Part shown: piece after piece, positions 1 to 8,733 of the stretch
Position numbering within the stretch: position 1 is the first letter of the stretch
Layout: every line of letters starts with the position of its first letter
Source: Bacteroidaceae bacterium
GTDB lineage: Bacteria > Bacteroidota > Bacteroidia > Bacteroidales > Bacteroidaceae
Reading direction: 5' to 3'
Length of the DNA stretch: 37,822 bases
Assembly (NCBI GenBank): GCA_024401305.1
Contig: JAKSLI010000030.1
Location: 1-37,822, forward strand
Translations under genes and position numbers: made by a program
The notes under the pieces: model-generated
Seen by the model: the letters and a program-made list of their open reading frames with translations, nothing else
Database searches by the model: none
What the model was told of the DNA's origin: nothing

Positions 1-194
1 GCAGAGAGTTCGCGGTTGCATGGCTTGCACCAAGTAGCGAAAAAGTCGATGATGAACGGCTTGCCATCGTTGGAAAGTTCTGCTGTGTTAATTGTTTTTC
101 CATCGATAGTCTTCAAGTTCACTGATGGAAGTTGAGCGAAGGCAGCAGTGACGCTGAGCATCATGACTGCGAGTATAGCAAAAATCTTTTTCAT
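1..194 (-). CDS. TlpA/ResA-like secreted thioredoxin (partial, 3' end outside window)
   Basis: Only the first 64 codons are in the window. They begin with a clear signal peptide (MKKIFAILAVMMLSVTAAFA, then Q) and run into a thioredoxin fold start: a short beta strand, then FIIDFFATWCKPCNREL, which holds the active-site C-x-x-C (WCKPC). Signal peptide plus this motif is typical of TlpA/ResA-type periplasmic thiol-disulfide oxidoreductases, which reduce disulfides in the cell envelope. The start ATG lies about 80 bases behind a Bacteroidetes-type -7 box at 273-280. The rest of the protein, and so the exact subfamily and partner, cannot be seen. Confidence 0.8.
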   Translation of the reverse strand, partial: MKKIFAILAVMMLSVTAAFAQLPSVNLKTIDGKTINTAELSNDGKPFIIDFFATWCKPCNRELS

Positions 195-272
195 ATTCTC
201 TTGGATTTTTTAGTTGTTGGGTAATAATTTGTTTAATGTTTTAATGCTTAGAGTATATACACATTTCGCGTG

Positions 273-280
273 CAAATGTA
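273..280 (-). promoter_or_regulatory. Promoter -7 box for the thioredoxin gene
   Basis: On the minus strand the bases read TACATTTG, an exact match to the Bacteroidetes -7 consensus TAnnTTTG, about 80 bases before the thioredoxin start codon. The matching -33 position reads TTTC rather than TTTG, so only the -7 element is convincing. Confidence 0.5.
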
Positions 281-417
281 CAAAAAATAATGATGTTACC
301 GAAATTTTAACCTTTTTTATTACTTCAACTTTGACGAAAGGGACTGCTTTGGAGTGTTTTGCTCGTGCTTTCACTCTTTTATACTGCACTACTGACTGAT
401 TTTCATGGGGTTAAATG

Positions 418-466
418 GAGAGAAAAATAAAACAGGAAGAAAGCCGAATAGGCCTTCTTCCTGTTA
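418..466 (-). terminator. Rho-independent terminator of secDF
   Basis: A 15-base stem with one mismatch pairs 431-445 with 451-465 around a 5-base loop. Reading the minus strand, it is followed by TTTTATTTTTCTC. It lies about 55 bases after the secDF stop codon. Confidence 0.8.
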
Positions 467-521
467 TTGTTTGCAGCAACTGTTGCGTAGAAAAGTAGCT
501 GCAGGATAATGTTCAGAGTTA

Positions 522-3518
522 TTACTTCTCTTCTACTGCATCGTTGATGCCTGCTTCCTGGATCTTCTTGCCAAGGAGGAGGTAAGATACTGGAGCTGCG
601 ATGAAGATAGAAGAGCATGTACCGAATACAACACCGAGAATCATTGCGAATGAGAAGCTGCGGATGCTATCACCACCGAGGATGAAGATACAGAGCAATA
701 CGAGCAATGTAGATACAGAAGTGTTGATTGTACGAGCGAGAGTCTCGTTGAGTGAGTTGTTGAAGTTCTGCTGGAGATCACGCTTTGCATGGAGCTTGAG
801 GTTCTCACGGATACGGTCGAATACAACCACCTTGTCGTTGATAGAGTAACCAACTACTGTAAGGATTGCACCGATGAATACCTGGTCGATCTCGAGTGAG
901 AATGGCACAAGACCCCAAAGTGCTGAGTACATGCCGATTACGAAGAGTGTATCGAGTGCGAGGGCTACGATGGCACCGAGAGAGAAGCGCCAGCTGTTGA
1001 AGCGAACCATGATGTAAACGAAGATGAAGAGCAACGCAACGAGCACTGAGATGAACGCCTTGTAAGTGATGTCCTTAGCGATAGATGGACCAACCTTTGT
1101 AGAACTGATGATAGAACCGCCTTCGCGAACGTCTGGGTTCTTGAAGTCGTCAATGTTCTGCTGTGTTACGAAGCCACCCTTCTTGAGGGCATCGTAGAGC
1201 TTCTGCTCACATTCGTCGTCGATAGTTGGGCTGTTAGACTCAATCATGTAGTTTGTAGATACACGGATAGTCTTGCCGTCAGTACCGATAGCGAGAGCTG
1301 ATGTAGAAGCCTCTGGATAAGCTGCAGTGAGGAGAGGACGAACCTGCTCTGGCTCTACAGCCTTGTCGAATGCTACGATGTAGTTGCGACCACCAGTGAA
1401 GTCGATGCTTGTAGAAAGACCCTTGGTAGCAAGGCAAGCAGCGAATGCGAGTGCAACAATACCTGCGAATGTGAATGACTTCTTGTAGATACCCATGAAG
1501 CGGAACTTAGTGTTCTGCATGAAGTTCTTAGAGATGCCAGTGATGAATGTGAGGTTGAGCCACTTATCCTTAGCAAGCTGCTTCTCGTAAATCATACGAG
1601 TGAGGAACACTGCTGTGAAGAATGAGCAGACGATACCAATCATGTATGTCCAAGCGAAACCCTTAACAGGACCTGTACCAATGAAGAAGAGGATGAGACC
1701 TGTACCGAAAGATGTTACGTTTGAGTCGAGGATTGCTGAGAATGCGTTACTGTAACCGAGCTGAACTGCTTCCTTCACGTTCTTGCCGCCACGGAGTTCT
1801 TCCTTGATACGCTCGTAGATAAGCACGTTAGCATCCACCGCCATACCGAGTGTAAGTACGATACCGGCAATACCTGGCATAGTAAGAGCAGCCTGGAATG
1901 AACAGAGAATACCGAGAGTGAAGAAGAGGTTCACGAGAAGTGCGCTGTTAGCAAGCATACCTGGCTTGAAGCCGTACATTGCAACCATGTAGAACATGAG
2001 GAGAACGAAGGCAACAATGAATGATACGATACCCTGCTGGATAGACTGTGCACCGAGTGTTGGACCTACAACTTCTTCCTGAACGATACGAGCAGGAGCT
2101 GGCATACGACCTGACTTCAATGTATTAGCGAGGTCCTTAGTATCCTGGATAGTGAAGTTACCTGAGATTTCAGACTGACCGCCAGGGATTTCGCCGTTAA
2201 CGCGAGGTGCAGAATAAACAGCGTCATCGAGTACGATAGCGATAGCCTTACCGATGTTAGCCTTTGTAAGAGCAGCCCAACGACGAGCACCGTCAGAGTT
2301 CATTGTCATTGAAACTGTTGGCTTGCTTGTAGTCTGGTCGAACTTGTCCTCAGCGTTTGTCACAACATCACCCTCAAGTGGAGCACGGCCGTTAGACTGT
2401 GTGATGCGGAGAGCGTGGAGCTCGTAGATGTTAGAGCTTGTTGTGATGTCTGTTGGCTTTGCACTCCAAAGGAGCTTCATGTCAGCAGGGAGAATCTGCT
2501 TTGCGAGGTCAGACTGGAGAACCTTATTAATAATAGCTGTATCGCGTGCGCTCGCGAGACCTACAGTTGAAAGTCCGCCTGGCATCATGCTGAGAGCAAC
2601 CATTGGGTTCTTCTTCTTTGCAGCCTCTAATTCAGCAGACTGCTCGCCAGCCTTGTCTGCATTGCCTGTGTTGAGCTTGGCAGCAACATTCTTTGAAGAA
2701 TCAGCCTTCTCGACAGCCTGAGCAACAGCAGCAGTGTCAGTAGCTACAGTGTCTTCCTCAACAGCAGTTTCGCCGTTAGCCCAACGAGTAGAGAGCTGGT
2801 TGAGGTAAGGGATAGCCTCGTCTGAATTGTAAGTCTCCCAGAACTCAAGGTTTGCAGAACCCTGGAGAAGCTTACGAACACGCTCTGGCTCCTTAACACC
2901 TGGCATTTCAACCATGATGCGACCGTCCTGGCCTTCGAGCTTCTGGATGTTAGGCTGAACAACGCCGAACTTATCGATACGCTGACGAACCACATTGTAA
3001 GAGTTGTCGATAGCTTCCTGAACAGATTCGCGGAGAGCTGCAATTACCTGGTCGTCAGTGCTCTGAGTAGAAACCTTACCCTTGAGCTGCTGAGTAGCGA
3101 AGATCTCTGCGAGCTTGCGGCCAGCAGCGTTCTTCTTCCAAGCATTGTAGAAGAGAGTAACGAAATCGTCCTGACTTGTTTCTTCTTCCTTCTTTGCTTC
3201 CTGCATTGACTTAACGAAAGCGTCGTCCTTCTTGTGGTCAGCGAGTGTTTCCACAACATCAGGAACAGAAATCTCAAGGATAACATTCATACCGCCCTTG
3301 AGGTCAAGACCAAGACCGATCTGTGTTTCGAGACAGTCATGGTAAGAATAGACTCCGAGATAACTTACAGAGTCCTTGTAGTTCTGCTGTGCGATTGGAT
3401 CCTTAATCTTCTCAGCTTCGCTGTCATAATAGCTTGTGGCAGCAGAGAATGAAAGATAAAAGATACAAACAAGTGTGAGCAACACAGCTACTACTGTTAC
3501 TAGTCCTTTGTTTTGCAT
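522..3518 (-). CDS. secDF: Fused protein translocase subunit SecDF
   Basis: Subunit of the Sec translocase accessory complex, which uses the proton motive force to help exported proteins clear the SecYEG channel. At 998 residues it is the single-chain SecD-SecF fusion usual in Bacteroidetes. The N-terminal half has a leading membrane segment, the SecD motif GLGLDLKGGMNV (near residue 70), periplasmic domains, and GMAVDANVLIYERIKEELRGG in the membrane region. A low-complexity Ala/Thr/Asp/Lys-rich stretch near residues 255-310 is inserted in the SecD periplasmic part. The second half has the SecF signatures DFTGG and VVGYSINDKVVVFDRIRENL. The gene is monocistronic: a promoter lies upstream and a terminator downstream. 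Confidence 0.97.
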   Translation of the reverse strand: MQNKGLVTVVAVLLTLVCIFYLSFSAATSYYDSEAEKIKDPIAQQNYKDSVSYLGVYSYHDCLETQIGLGLDLKGGMNVILEISVPDVVETLADHKKDDAFVKSMQEAKKEEETSQDDFVTLFYNAWKKNAAGRKLAEIFATQQLKGKVSTQSTDDQVIAALRESVQEAIDNSYNVVRQRIDKFGVVQPNIQKLEGQDGRIMVEMPGVKEPERVRKLLQGSANLEFWETYNSDEAIPYLNQLSTRWANGETAVEEDTVATDTAAVAQAVEKADSSKNVAAKLNTGNADKAGEQSAELEAAKKKNPMVALSMMPGGLSTVGLASARDTAIINKVLQSDLAKQILPADMKLLWSAKPTDITTSSNIYELHALRITQSNGRAPLEGDVVTNAEDKFDQTTSKPTVSMTMNSDGARRWAALTKANIGKAIAIVLDDAVYSAPRVNGEIPGGQSEISGNFTIQDTKDLANTLKSGRMPAPARIVQEEVVGPTLGAQSIQQGIVSFIVAFVLLMFYMVAMYGFKPGMLANSALLVNLFFTLGILCSFQAALTMPGIAGIVLTLGMAVDANVLIYERIKEELRGGKNVKEAVQLGYSNAFSAILDSNVTSFGTGLILFFIGTGPVKGFAWTYMIGIVCSFFTAVFLTRMIYEKQLAKDKWLNLTFITGISKNFMQNTKFRFMGIYKKSFTFAGIVALAFAACLATKGLSTSIDFTGGRNYIVAFDKAVEPEQVRPLLTAAYPEASTSALAIGTDGKTIRVSTNYMIESNSPTIDDECEQKLYDALKKGGFVTQQNIDDFKNPDVREGGSIISSTKVGPSIAKDITYKAFISVLVALLFIFVYIMVRFNSWRFSLGAIVALALDTLFVIGMYSALWGLVPFSLEIDQVFIGAILTVVGYSINDKVVVFDRIRENLKLHAKRDLQQNFNNSLNETLARTINTSVSTLLVLLCIFILGGDSIRSFSFAMILGVVFGTCSSIFIAAPVSYLLLGKKIQEAGINDAVEEK

Positions 3519-3560
3519 TTTTTATTTAATTTTAGTTATTATTTACGAACATAAAGCGTG

Positions 3561-3568
3561 CAAAAATA
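3561..3568 (-). promoter_or_regulatory. Promoter -7 box for secDF
   Basis: The minus strand reads TATTTTTG, matching TAnnTTTG, 43 bases before the secDF start. A T-rich stretch occupies the -33 position. The box sits just beyond the terminator of the gene upstream. Confidence 0.5.
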
Positions 3569-3586
3569 CAAATAATTGTAAAAATA

Positions 3587-3619
3587 CGAAAAAAATCAAG
3601 GATATTTTGCATCCTTGAT
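3587..3619 (-). terminator. Rho-independent terminator of the EEP gene
   Basis: A perfect 9-base stem (ATCAAGGAT at 3595-3603 with ATCCTTGAT at 3611-3619) is followed on the minus strand by a run of T. It lies about 55 bases after the EEP-family stop codon and separates that gene from secDF. Confidence 0.8.
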
Positions 3620-3673
3620 TAATGTAACTCTATAATATTTGCTGTTTTGTACACTCTTTCATGGGTAAAAAGC

Positions 3674-4756
3674 TTACTTTTCCACTCTTGTTAAGTATGT
3701 GATGATTGGGTAGTGGTCGGAGAAATCAACGGTGTTATCAACATAACATTTTACCACTTCAAAGTCGTCGGAACAGAACGCATGGTCTATTCTCACATAC
3801 ATCGCATTGTTGGTGTATGAGAAGCCTGTGAAGAGTCCGCGCTTAGCATAGCAATCCGTAAGTTTCTGGTCGATTAGGTAGTGGCTATAGGATAGGGGAG
3901 GGTCGTTGAAATCGCCTACGACGATGGTGTTCTTTGCATTGTCGCCAATGACTTTCGCCACTGCCTCTGCTTGTGGTTGGCGCTTGACGGCAGCATCTCG
4001 GATGAAGCTGAAGATGCGCTTTGAACCCTGCATGCTTTCCTCGTCTTCAAAAGCATTCTTCATATACGCCTTGAAGTCTTGCCTGTCTTTGCTCTTTATG
4101 TTGATTGACTCAAAATGGTTGTTGATGACCCGAAGTGTCTTTCCCTGATACTCCACATAGAAACATGCGCTGAGATTGTTGTCAGAGTCGTATGCTATAG
4201 GTTCGCATTTCTTGATAGGAGTCTTGCTCAGGACAGTCACAGCAGTGCCTTTGTCGTCTTTTCCGTAAGTGTCAATGTATTTGAAATGTGGCTCAAGCTT
4301 CTCTCTTGTTTCTGGCTTGAGATAAGCTTCTTGCAGACAAATGATGTCAGCATCTACTTCATGCAGATACTCAATGACCTTGTAGATGGTGCCTGTGTCA
4401 GCTCCTTCTATCAATGGATCATGGAATGTGTGGACATTGTATGAAACAATCTTCAGTGGTTTCTCCGCAGGTTCTTCGTCAGGCGATGTCACAGGAGCAT
4501 ATTTCTGCATTGGAACATAGCCTACGATGAGTGTGAAAAGGGAGATTAGCGAGTATTTCTTTGAGAAGAAGAGCCAAAAGAACATGAATAGGAAGACACC
4601 AACAGCGAATCCCGGGAAGGCAAAGTTTGCTAAGGCAATGGTGGGGTGTTCCACAGGCGGTATAACATAGCTATAACCCGTGAAAAGAAAGCCTGCGCAG
4701 ACAATGACATTAAGCATTATCAGCGGCCAACTGATTATTTTCTTTAGTATTGCCAA
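3674..4756 (-). CDS. Membrane-anchored endonuclease/exonuclease/phosphatase (EEP) family protein
   Basis: A 360-residue protein with three hydrophobic segments in the first ~90 residues, followed by a DNase I-like EEP domain. The domain motifs appear in order: KIVSYNVHTFHDP, ADIICLQE (metal-binding Glu), VINNHFES, VVGDFND (Asn/Asp of the active site), IDHAF and SDHYPI (catalytic His). The family hydrolyses phosphodiester bonds in nucleic acids or phospholipid/inositol head groups. The substrate here cannot be read from sequence. The membrane anchor, with the domain probably facing the periplasm, argues against a DNA repair role. It starts 19 bases after the nitroreductase stop, so the two are probably co-transcribed, and it ends at a clear terminator. 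Confidence 0.85.
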   Translation of the reverse strand: MAILKKIISWPLIMLNVIVCAGFLFTGYSYVIPPVEHPTIALANFAFPGFAVGVFLFMFFWLFFSKKYSLISLFTLIVGYVPMQKYAPVTSPDEEPAEKPLKIVSYNVHTFHDPLIEGADTGTIYKVIEYLHEVDADIICLQEAYLKPETREKLEPHFKYIDTYGKDDKGTAVTVLSKTPIKKCEPIAYDSDNNLSACFYVEYQGKTLRVINNHFESINIKSKDRQDFKAYMKNAFEDEESMQGSKRIFSFIRDAAVKRQPQAEAVAKVIGDNAKNTIVVGDFNDPPLSYSHYLIDQKLTDCYAKRGLFTGFSYTNNAMYVRIDHAFCSDDFEVVKCYVDNTVDFSDHYPIITYLTRVEK

Positions 4757-4775
4757 TATGGTCGGTACTTAGTGT

Positions 4776-5297
4776 TTACCACTTGTTCAAGTGCACATTC
4801 TCCCACTTGAGCTTGTCCTCATTCTGAGGCTTGCGCTCAGTTTCCTTGTGTCCAAGACCTACGATGCAAAGCACATTCTGATTCTCTGGAATGTCCAGAA
4901 CGCCGCGAACAACTTCCTCTGCGTTTGTTCCATCAGGAAGAGCGCGCTTGTGAATCTGGCACCAGCAAGCACCAAGTCCAAGTTCCTCCGCCTGAAGAAG
5001 CATGCCGTAAGCAGCGATAGAGCCGTCCTCTATCCAGCAGTCGTTCTCGAGAGTGTCGCCACAAACTACGACAGCAAGTTTGCTGCCTTTGAGAAATTCG
5101 CCGCCCATAGCTTTTGAGTCGGCTAGTTTTTCGAGGTCAATCTTGTCTTCTACGACTACAAAGTGCCATGAACGCTTGCTCTTTGATGATGGAGAAAGGA
5201 GTGCAGCGCGAAGGATGAGCTGTACATCGTCTTGTGATATTTCGTCGGCAGTGAACTTTCTGTGGCTGCGACGCTTGAGTAATAAGTCTTTAAGCAT
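4776..5297 (-). CDS. Nitroreductase family protein
   Basis: A 173-residue FMN-dependent oxidoreductase-like protein. It opens with the family's N-terminal signature (LKRRSHRKFTADEIS), has LLSPSSKSKRSWHFVVVED in the FMN-binding part, and IAAYGMLLQAEELGLGACW in the central helix. Such enzymes form dimers and reduce nitro compounds, quinones or flavins with NAD(P)H; the natural substrate is unknown. The start codon follows a purine-rich stretch that is itself the end of the large inverted repeat at 5304-5475, so that repeat supplies the ribosome-binding region. It is followed at 19 bases by the EEP gene. Confidence 0.88.
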   Translation of the reverse strand: MLKDLLLKRRSHRKFTADEISQDDVQLILRAALLSPSSKSKRSWHFVVVEDKIDLEKLADSKAMGGEFLKGSKLAVVVCGDTLENDCWIEDGSIAAYGMLLQAEELGLGACWCQIHKRALPDGTNAEEVVRGVLDIPENQNVLCIVGLGHKETERKPQNEDKLKWENVHLNKW

Positions 5298-5303
5298 AAA
5301 TAA

Positions 5304-5475
5304 GCCTCTCCCCCCAGCCCCCTCCCCGATTATGGGGAGGGGGAGTGATATGTTTTGTGGGAGGAATTATATCACTTGGTTTATTATGTATTTATATTGC
5401 CTCTATCCTGTAAATACACTTAAGTGTAACTACTCCCCCTCCCCATAATCGGGGAGGGGGTAAGGGGGGAGAGGC
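5304..5475. repeat. 172-bp intergenic element with nested inverted repeats (MITE- or REP-like)
   Basis: The ends (5304-5345 and 5433-5475) are inverted copies of each other: 28 bases pair perfectly and another 12 pair after a 2-3 base interruption. Each arm also contains its own hairpin: a 10-base C-rich/G-rich stem around a 6-base loop. The 87-base centre is AT-rich and holds a perfect 12-base palindrome, ACACTTAAGTGT, near 5418. The element fills almost the whole gap between the TonB-receptor stop (5478) and the nitroreductase start (5297). No coding sequence was seen in it. Confidence 0.8.
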
Positions 5476-5477
5476 CT

Positions 5478-7889
5478 TTAAAATTCAAATGTGACCTTTG
5501 CATTAAGCATTCGGCCGGTGAGATAATTAGGTACGGCGTACTGATGGTTTGTGACATCCGTTACCCAGTAATAGCTGTTTACATTGTTGATTCCAAGGAG
5601 GTTAAGGCAATCAATGCCAAGCCAGATGTTGCGGAAGAAGGCACGATGACCCTTGCGCTTGTTCTTCTGGGTAACCTCCCAATCCTTTATCTCCTGCTCG
5701 TTGTTGAGAAGTCGGTATGACATGCCGGCATCCACTCGCTTGTAAGCTGGAGCGCGGAATGGCATCTGCGAGAGATCGCGGTGGGGAGCGCCGAAAGGCA
5801 AACCGTCAGCGTATGCTATCTTCACGGACATCTTCCAGCGGTCGGTACCAGGGAAATAGTCGGTGAAGAAGAGATTGATGGCGTATCGCTGGTCTGAAGG
5901 CATCGGAATGCTCTTGCCGTTGAGATTCATGCGGGTGTTCATGAGCGAGAAGGATATCCAAGAGTCGGTGCCTTCCACGAACTCTCCGTAGAGTTTCATG
6001 TCCAATCCCATTGCGTGGCCGCTAACTTGCTGTGATGCGTCGTAAACAATCTTTACATTATTTACACTGTACGGAATGAGGTTCGAGAGCAACTTATAGT
6101 AAGCTTCTGCCGAGAACTTGAACTTTCTCTCGGCAAGTTTGAAGCGATAGTCGTAGGCAGCAATGAAATGAATTGAGCGTTGCGACTTGATCTTCTCGTT
6201 GAGTCGGGCGTAAGTGATTCCGTCGGTAGTTATCGTGTCACGAAGTTCCTTGAAGAAAGGCGCCTGATAGTAGATGCCCGTTGCGAAACGAAGTGTTACA
6301 TCGTTGTTGTAAGCAGGCACGACGGCAAGCGAAACACGTGGCGAAAGGATGCTTTCGTGATTGAAGTTCCAATGGGCAAAACGCAAGCCGTAGTTCAATG
6401 TGTAGAACGCATTCTCTCCTGGAGACATCCATTTGTAAGTGTCTTGCACGAAGGCTTCCACACGATTGGCTTTCAGTTCGTTGCGCGCATTGAGCGAATA
6501 AATCATGTCTAGTCGGTCGCCTGTGTGTGGCATTGTGTAGCCGGCAGAGTCGCGCATCTCGTATTCCTTGCTGTGCTCCTGGATGTGTTCCATCTTGTAT
6601 GTGAGTGCAGCAAGCCAGTCATGGTGCTGGTTCTTGTGCTGGAAAGACAGCTTGAGACTCTTTACATCAGCCTTCAGGTAGTTGCGGGCATGCTCTGCGT
6701 AAGTTCCAACGCCGAGATTTTCGGAAGTTTCTGTCTGTGTGAGCCAGTATTGTCCTTGTATATCGTATTTCTCCTGCTCGTTTGTGCGGAATGCAGAGCC
6801 GAGAATTTGCAGTTTCGTCTTGTCGGAAATGTTGTAAGTGAGTGCTGCACTTCCAAAATATGTTCGGAAGATGTCTTTCTCCCAACCGTCGAAATACACC
6901 TTGAAGCTCTTCACGCTTTCGAGTGTTCCGAACTTTGTCTCGCGACTTTCAGGCGTGAAATTGTAGTGGTTGTCGGAGATGTCACCGAGGAGTTCCAACT
7001 TCCAGCGTTTTGTCGGTTCGTAGGTGAGGTAGGTCTGGTAGTCAAGGAAGTTAGGATCGTACTCTGCCTTGTTGTCGCCTCCTCCGAGCATCATCTTGTT
7101 TGTCTTGTAGCGAATGCCGTTCTGCCAAGAGAACTTCTTGTTGCCGAAGCCCATGTGAGCAGAACCTCCGAGCAAGCTTCCCGTCACGGCAGCTTCGAAA
7201 GGCTTTGGCTTCTTGTATGTGATGTTCAGGGCAGATGACATCTTGTCGCCATACTTTGCCTCGAAACCACCAGTAGAGAAATCCACGCGCTCAACCATGT
7301 CCGGGTTGATGATGGAAAGTCCTTCCTGCTGACCACTACGCACAAGGAACGGACGGTAAATCTCCACATTATTAATATATACGGAGTTTTCGTCGAAAGA
7401 ACCGCCGCGAACATTATATTGTGAAGACAGTTCATTGTGAGTGGAAACGCCTGCCTGCTGCTGAATCATCTCTTCCACGGCATTGCCAGTAGTGGAAGGT
7501 CCACGCTTAACATCTTCAATGTCAAGCTTTTGCGACTGGTTTGTTTGGCGTCTTTCCTCAGTTACCGTAATTTCCGAGAGATTTTTGTTGTCATCGGAAA
7601 GTTGGATGAGAAAGGTCTGCTTGCCTTTCGGATTGCGGAGAACGCGAATCTTTGTCTTATAGCCAACAAGAGAGTATCTCACGACAACACTATCTGCAGT
7701 ATTTGCCGTGAGAACATATTCGCCTTGGAGGTTGGTCATTGTGGCTTTTCCTTGACTCGGAATTGCTACGGAACAGAACTCAATCGGGCTGCCGCTGTTG
7801 TCTGTGACGCGGCCTTGCAGAGTGAATGTCTGTGCGTTGATGCCAAGGAAGGCGAAGAGAAGGGGCAATATGAGGAGGAGCTTCTTCAA
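5478..7889 (-). CDS. TonB-dependent outer-membrane receptor with carboxypeptidase-regulatory-like domain
   Basis: An outer-membrane beta-barrel importer. After the signal peptide come a CarboxypepD-reg-like domain (about residues 20-100 from the start used here: FTLQGRVTDNSGSPIEFCSV), then the plug (AVEEMIQQQAGV, YNVRGGSFDENSVYINNVEI), and a barrel ending in the aromatic residue typical of outer-membrane proteins (LNAKVTFEF). No SusD-like partner lies nearby, so the ligand is unknown. I chose the TTG at 7889 because it gives a standard signal peptide (MKKLLLILPLLFAFLGINA, then Q). A GTG at 7925 would add 12 residues encoded by the intergenic hairpin repeat at 7903-7933, which is non-coding elsewhere. 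It follows the response regulator in the same direction. Confidence 0.88.
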   Translation of the reverse strand: MKKLLLILPLLFAFLGINAQTFTLQGRVTDNSGSPIEFCSVAIPSQGKATMTNLQGEYVLTANTADSVVVRYSLVGYKTKIRVLRNPKGKQTFLIQLSDDNKNLSEITVTEERRQTNQSQKLDIEDVKRGPSTTGNAVEEMIQQQAGVSTHNELSSQYNVRGGSFDENSVYINNVEIYRPFLVRSGQQEGLSIINPDMVERVDFSTGGFEAKYGDKMSSALNITYKKPKPFEAAVTGSLLGGSAHMGFGNKKFSWQNGIRYKTNKMMLGGGDNKAEYDPNFLDYQTYLTYEPTKRWKLELLGDISDNHYNFTPESRETKFGTLESVKSFKVYFDGWEKDIFRTYFGSAALTYNISDKTKLQILGSAFRTNEQEKYDIQGQYWLTQTETSENLGVGTYAEHARNYLKADVKSLKLSFQHKNQHHDWLAALTYKMEHIQEHSKEYEMRDSAGYTMPHTGDRLDMIYSLNARNELKANRVEAFVQDTYKWMSPGENAFYTLNYGLRFAHWNFNHESILSPRVSLAVVPAYNNDVTLRFATGIYYQAPFFKELRDTITTDGITYARLNEKIKSQRSIHFIAAYDYRFKLAERKFKFSAEAYYKLLSNLIPYSVNNVKIVYDASQQVSGHAMGLDMKLYGEFVEGTDSWISFSLMNTRMNLNGKSIPMPSDQRYAINLFFTDYFPGTDRWKMSVKIAYADGLPFGAPHRDLSQMPFRAPAYKRVDAGMSYRLLNNEQEIKDWEVTQKNKRKGHRAFFRNIWLGIDCLNLLGINNVNSYYWVTDVTNHQYAVPNYLTGRMLNAKVTFEF

Positions 7890-7902
7890 GAGGGAAGATA
7901 GT

Positions 7903-7933
7903 CCCGAAGCTGACGCTTCGGGCACGGGGGCTT
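7903..7933 (-). repeat. Modular hairpin repeat, subfamily 1, copy a
   Basis: On the minus strand, AGCCCCCGTGCCC is followed by a palindrome with stem CCGAAGC/GCTTCGG. It lies between the response-regulator stop and the receptor start. A partial leader, CCACCGTATC, directly follows the response-regulator stop codon. It is near-identical to the copy at 31394-31424. Confidence 0.75.
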
Positions 7934-7952
7934 ACCTTTTTAGATACGGTGG

Positions 7953-8678
7953 TTATTCCTCGTCTGGATGGAGGTTGTCAACATCAATGATGCGAAGCTC
8001 GCAAGCACGAGTGACAAGGCGAGTGGCATTGATGCCGATGCCGAAGTTTCCAGAAGGGAAGAGCTTCTGGATGAGTTCGTTCTGACGCTTCTCCAAACTC
8101 TTCACGCCGAAAGGCATTCCGCGGAGATTAGTTATCTGCTCCTTCGTGTAACCAAGGGCGAGATGGCGAAGGAAACGCTCGTCGTATTCATCAATATCGT
8201 AGTTTACAAGAGCATCGCCACGCATCATTTCCGTGTTTACGCTGCGCTTGTAACGATTGATGATCTTTTCCATGATAGGCTGGTTGAATACCATTCGCTT
8301 GCCTTTCATAACAGAAATCACATCGTTGCGAGTGAGCAGTTCGCCGCTCTTAAGTGAAATTCCGTCGCAACCGGCGTCGAGAACATCTACCCAGAGCTTC
8401 TCGTTATGAATCTCTCCTGTGAAGATGATGATCTTCACTTCCGGATATTTCTGCTTGCACTCGCGACAAATCTCCACGCCGATTGTTGTGGAACCGCCGA
8501 GACCGAGGTCAAGGAGCAGAAGATCAGGCTGCTGCTTGTTGATGATTCGCCAGAATTCAGTTTCGTTCTGAGCGGTGCCAATAATCTCAGCTTCAGGGAT
8601 TTCTGCTTTTATGAGGCCTTCAGTGCCTTTCAGTTCGAGAGGCACATCTTCTACGATAATGATTTTGAAGTTGTCCAT
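7953..8678 (-). CDS. Response regulator with N-terminal receiver domain
   Basis: A 241-residue two-component response regulator. The receiver domain (about 1-125) is complete: acidic pair E10/D11, phospho-acceptor D57 in LLLLDLGLGG, T87 in IIFTGE, and K110 in SLKSG. The C-terminal part (about 160-241) has a helical segment, DERFLRHLALGYTKEQITNL, reminiscent of the LuxR/FixJ helix-turn-helix, but the match is loose. It is therefore best called a probable DNA-binding regulator. No histidine kinase is adjacent, so it is an orphan in this window. Its start is preceded by two tandem hairpin repeats and its stop is followed by a third, in a run from hisB to the TonB receptor. Confidence 0.82.
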   Translation of the reverse strand: MDNFKIIIVEDVPLELKGTEGLIKAEIPEAEIIGTAQNETEFWRIINKQQPDLLLLDLGLGGSTTIGVEICRECKQKYPEVKIIIFTGEIHNEKLWVDVLDAGCDGISLKSGELLTRNDVISVMKGKRMVFNQPIMEKIINRYKRSVNTEMMRGDALVNYDIDEYDERFLRHLALGYTKEQITNLRGMPFGVKSLEKRQNELIQKLFPSGNFGIGINATRLVTRACELRIIDVDNLHPDEE

Positions 8679-8698
8679 GGGGTGTTTATGGATTTTGA

Positions 8699-8729
8699 CC
8701 TCGCATGAATGCGAGGGAACGGTGGCTAT
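8699..8729 (-). repeat. Modular hairpin repeat, subfamily 1, copy b
   Basis: On the minus strand, AGCCACCGTTCC is followed by a palindrome with stem CCTCGCAT/ATGCGAGG. It lies 20 bases before the response-regulator start codon. It shares its leader exactly with the neighbouring copy at 8734-8764, but has an unrelated stem sequence. Confidence 0.75.
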
Positions 8730-8733
8730 TGAA

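Noticed and set aside
6180-7238. Long plus-strand frames opposite the TonB receptor
   Set aside because: They are antisense shadows of a clear receptor gene, with no domain, promoter or start signal.
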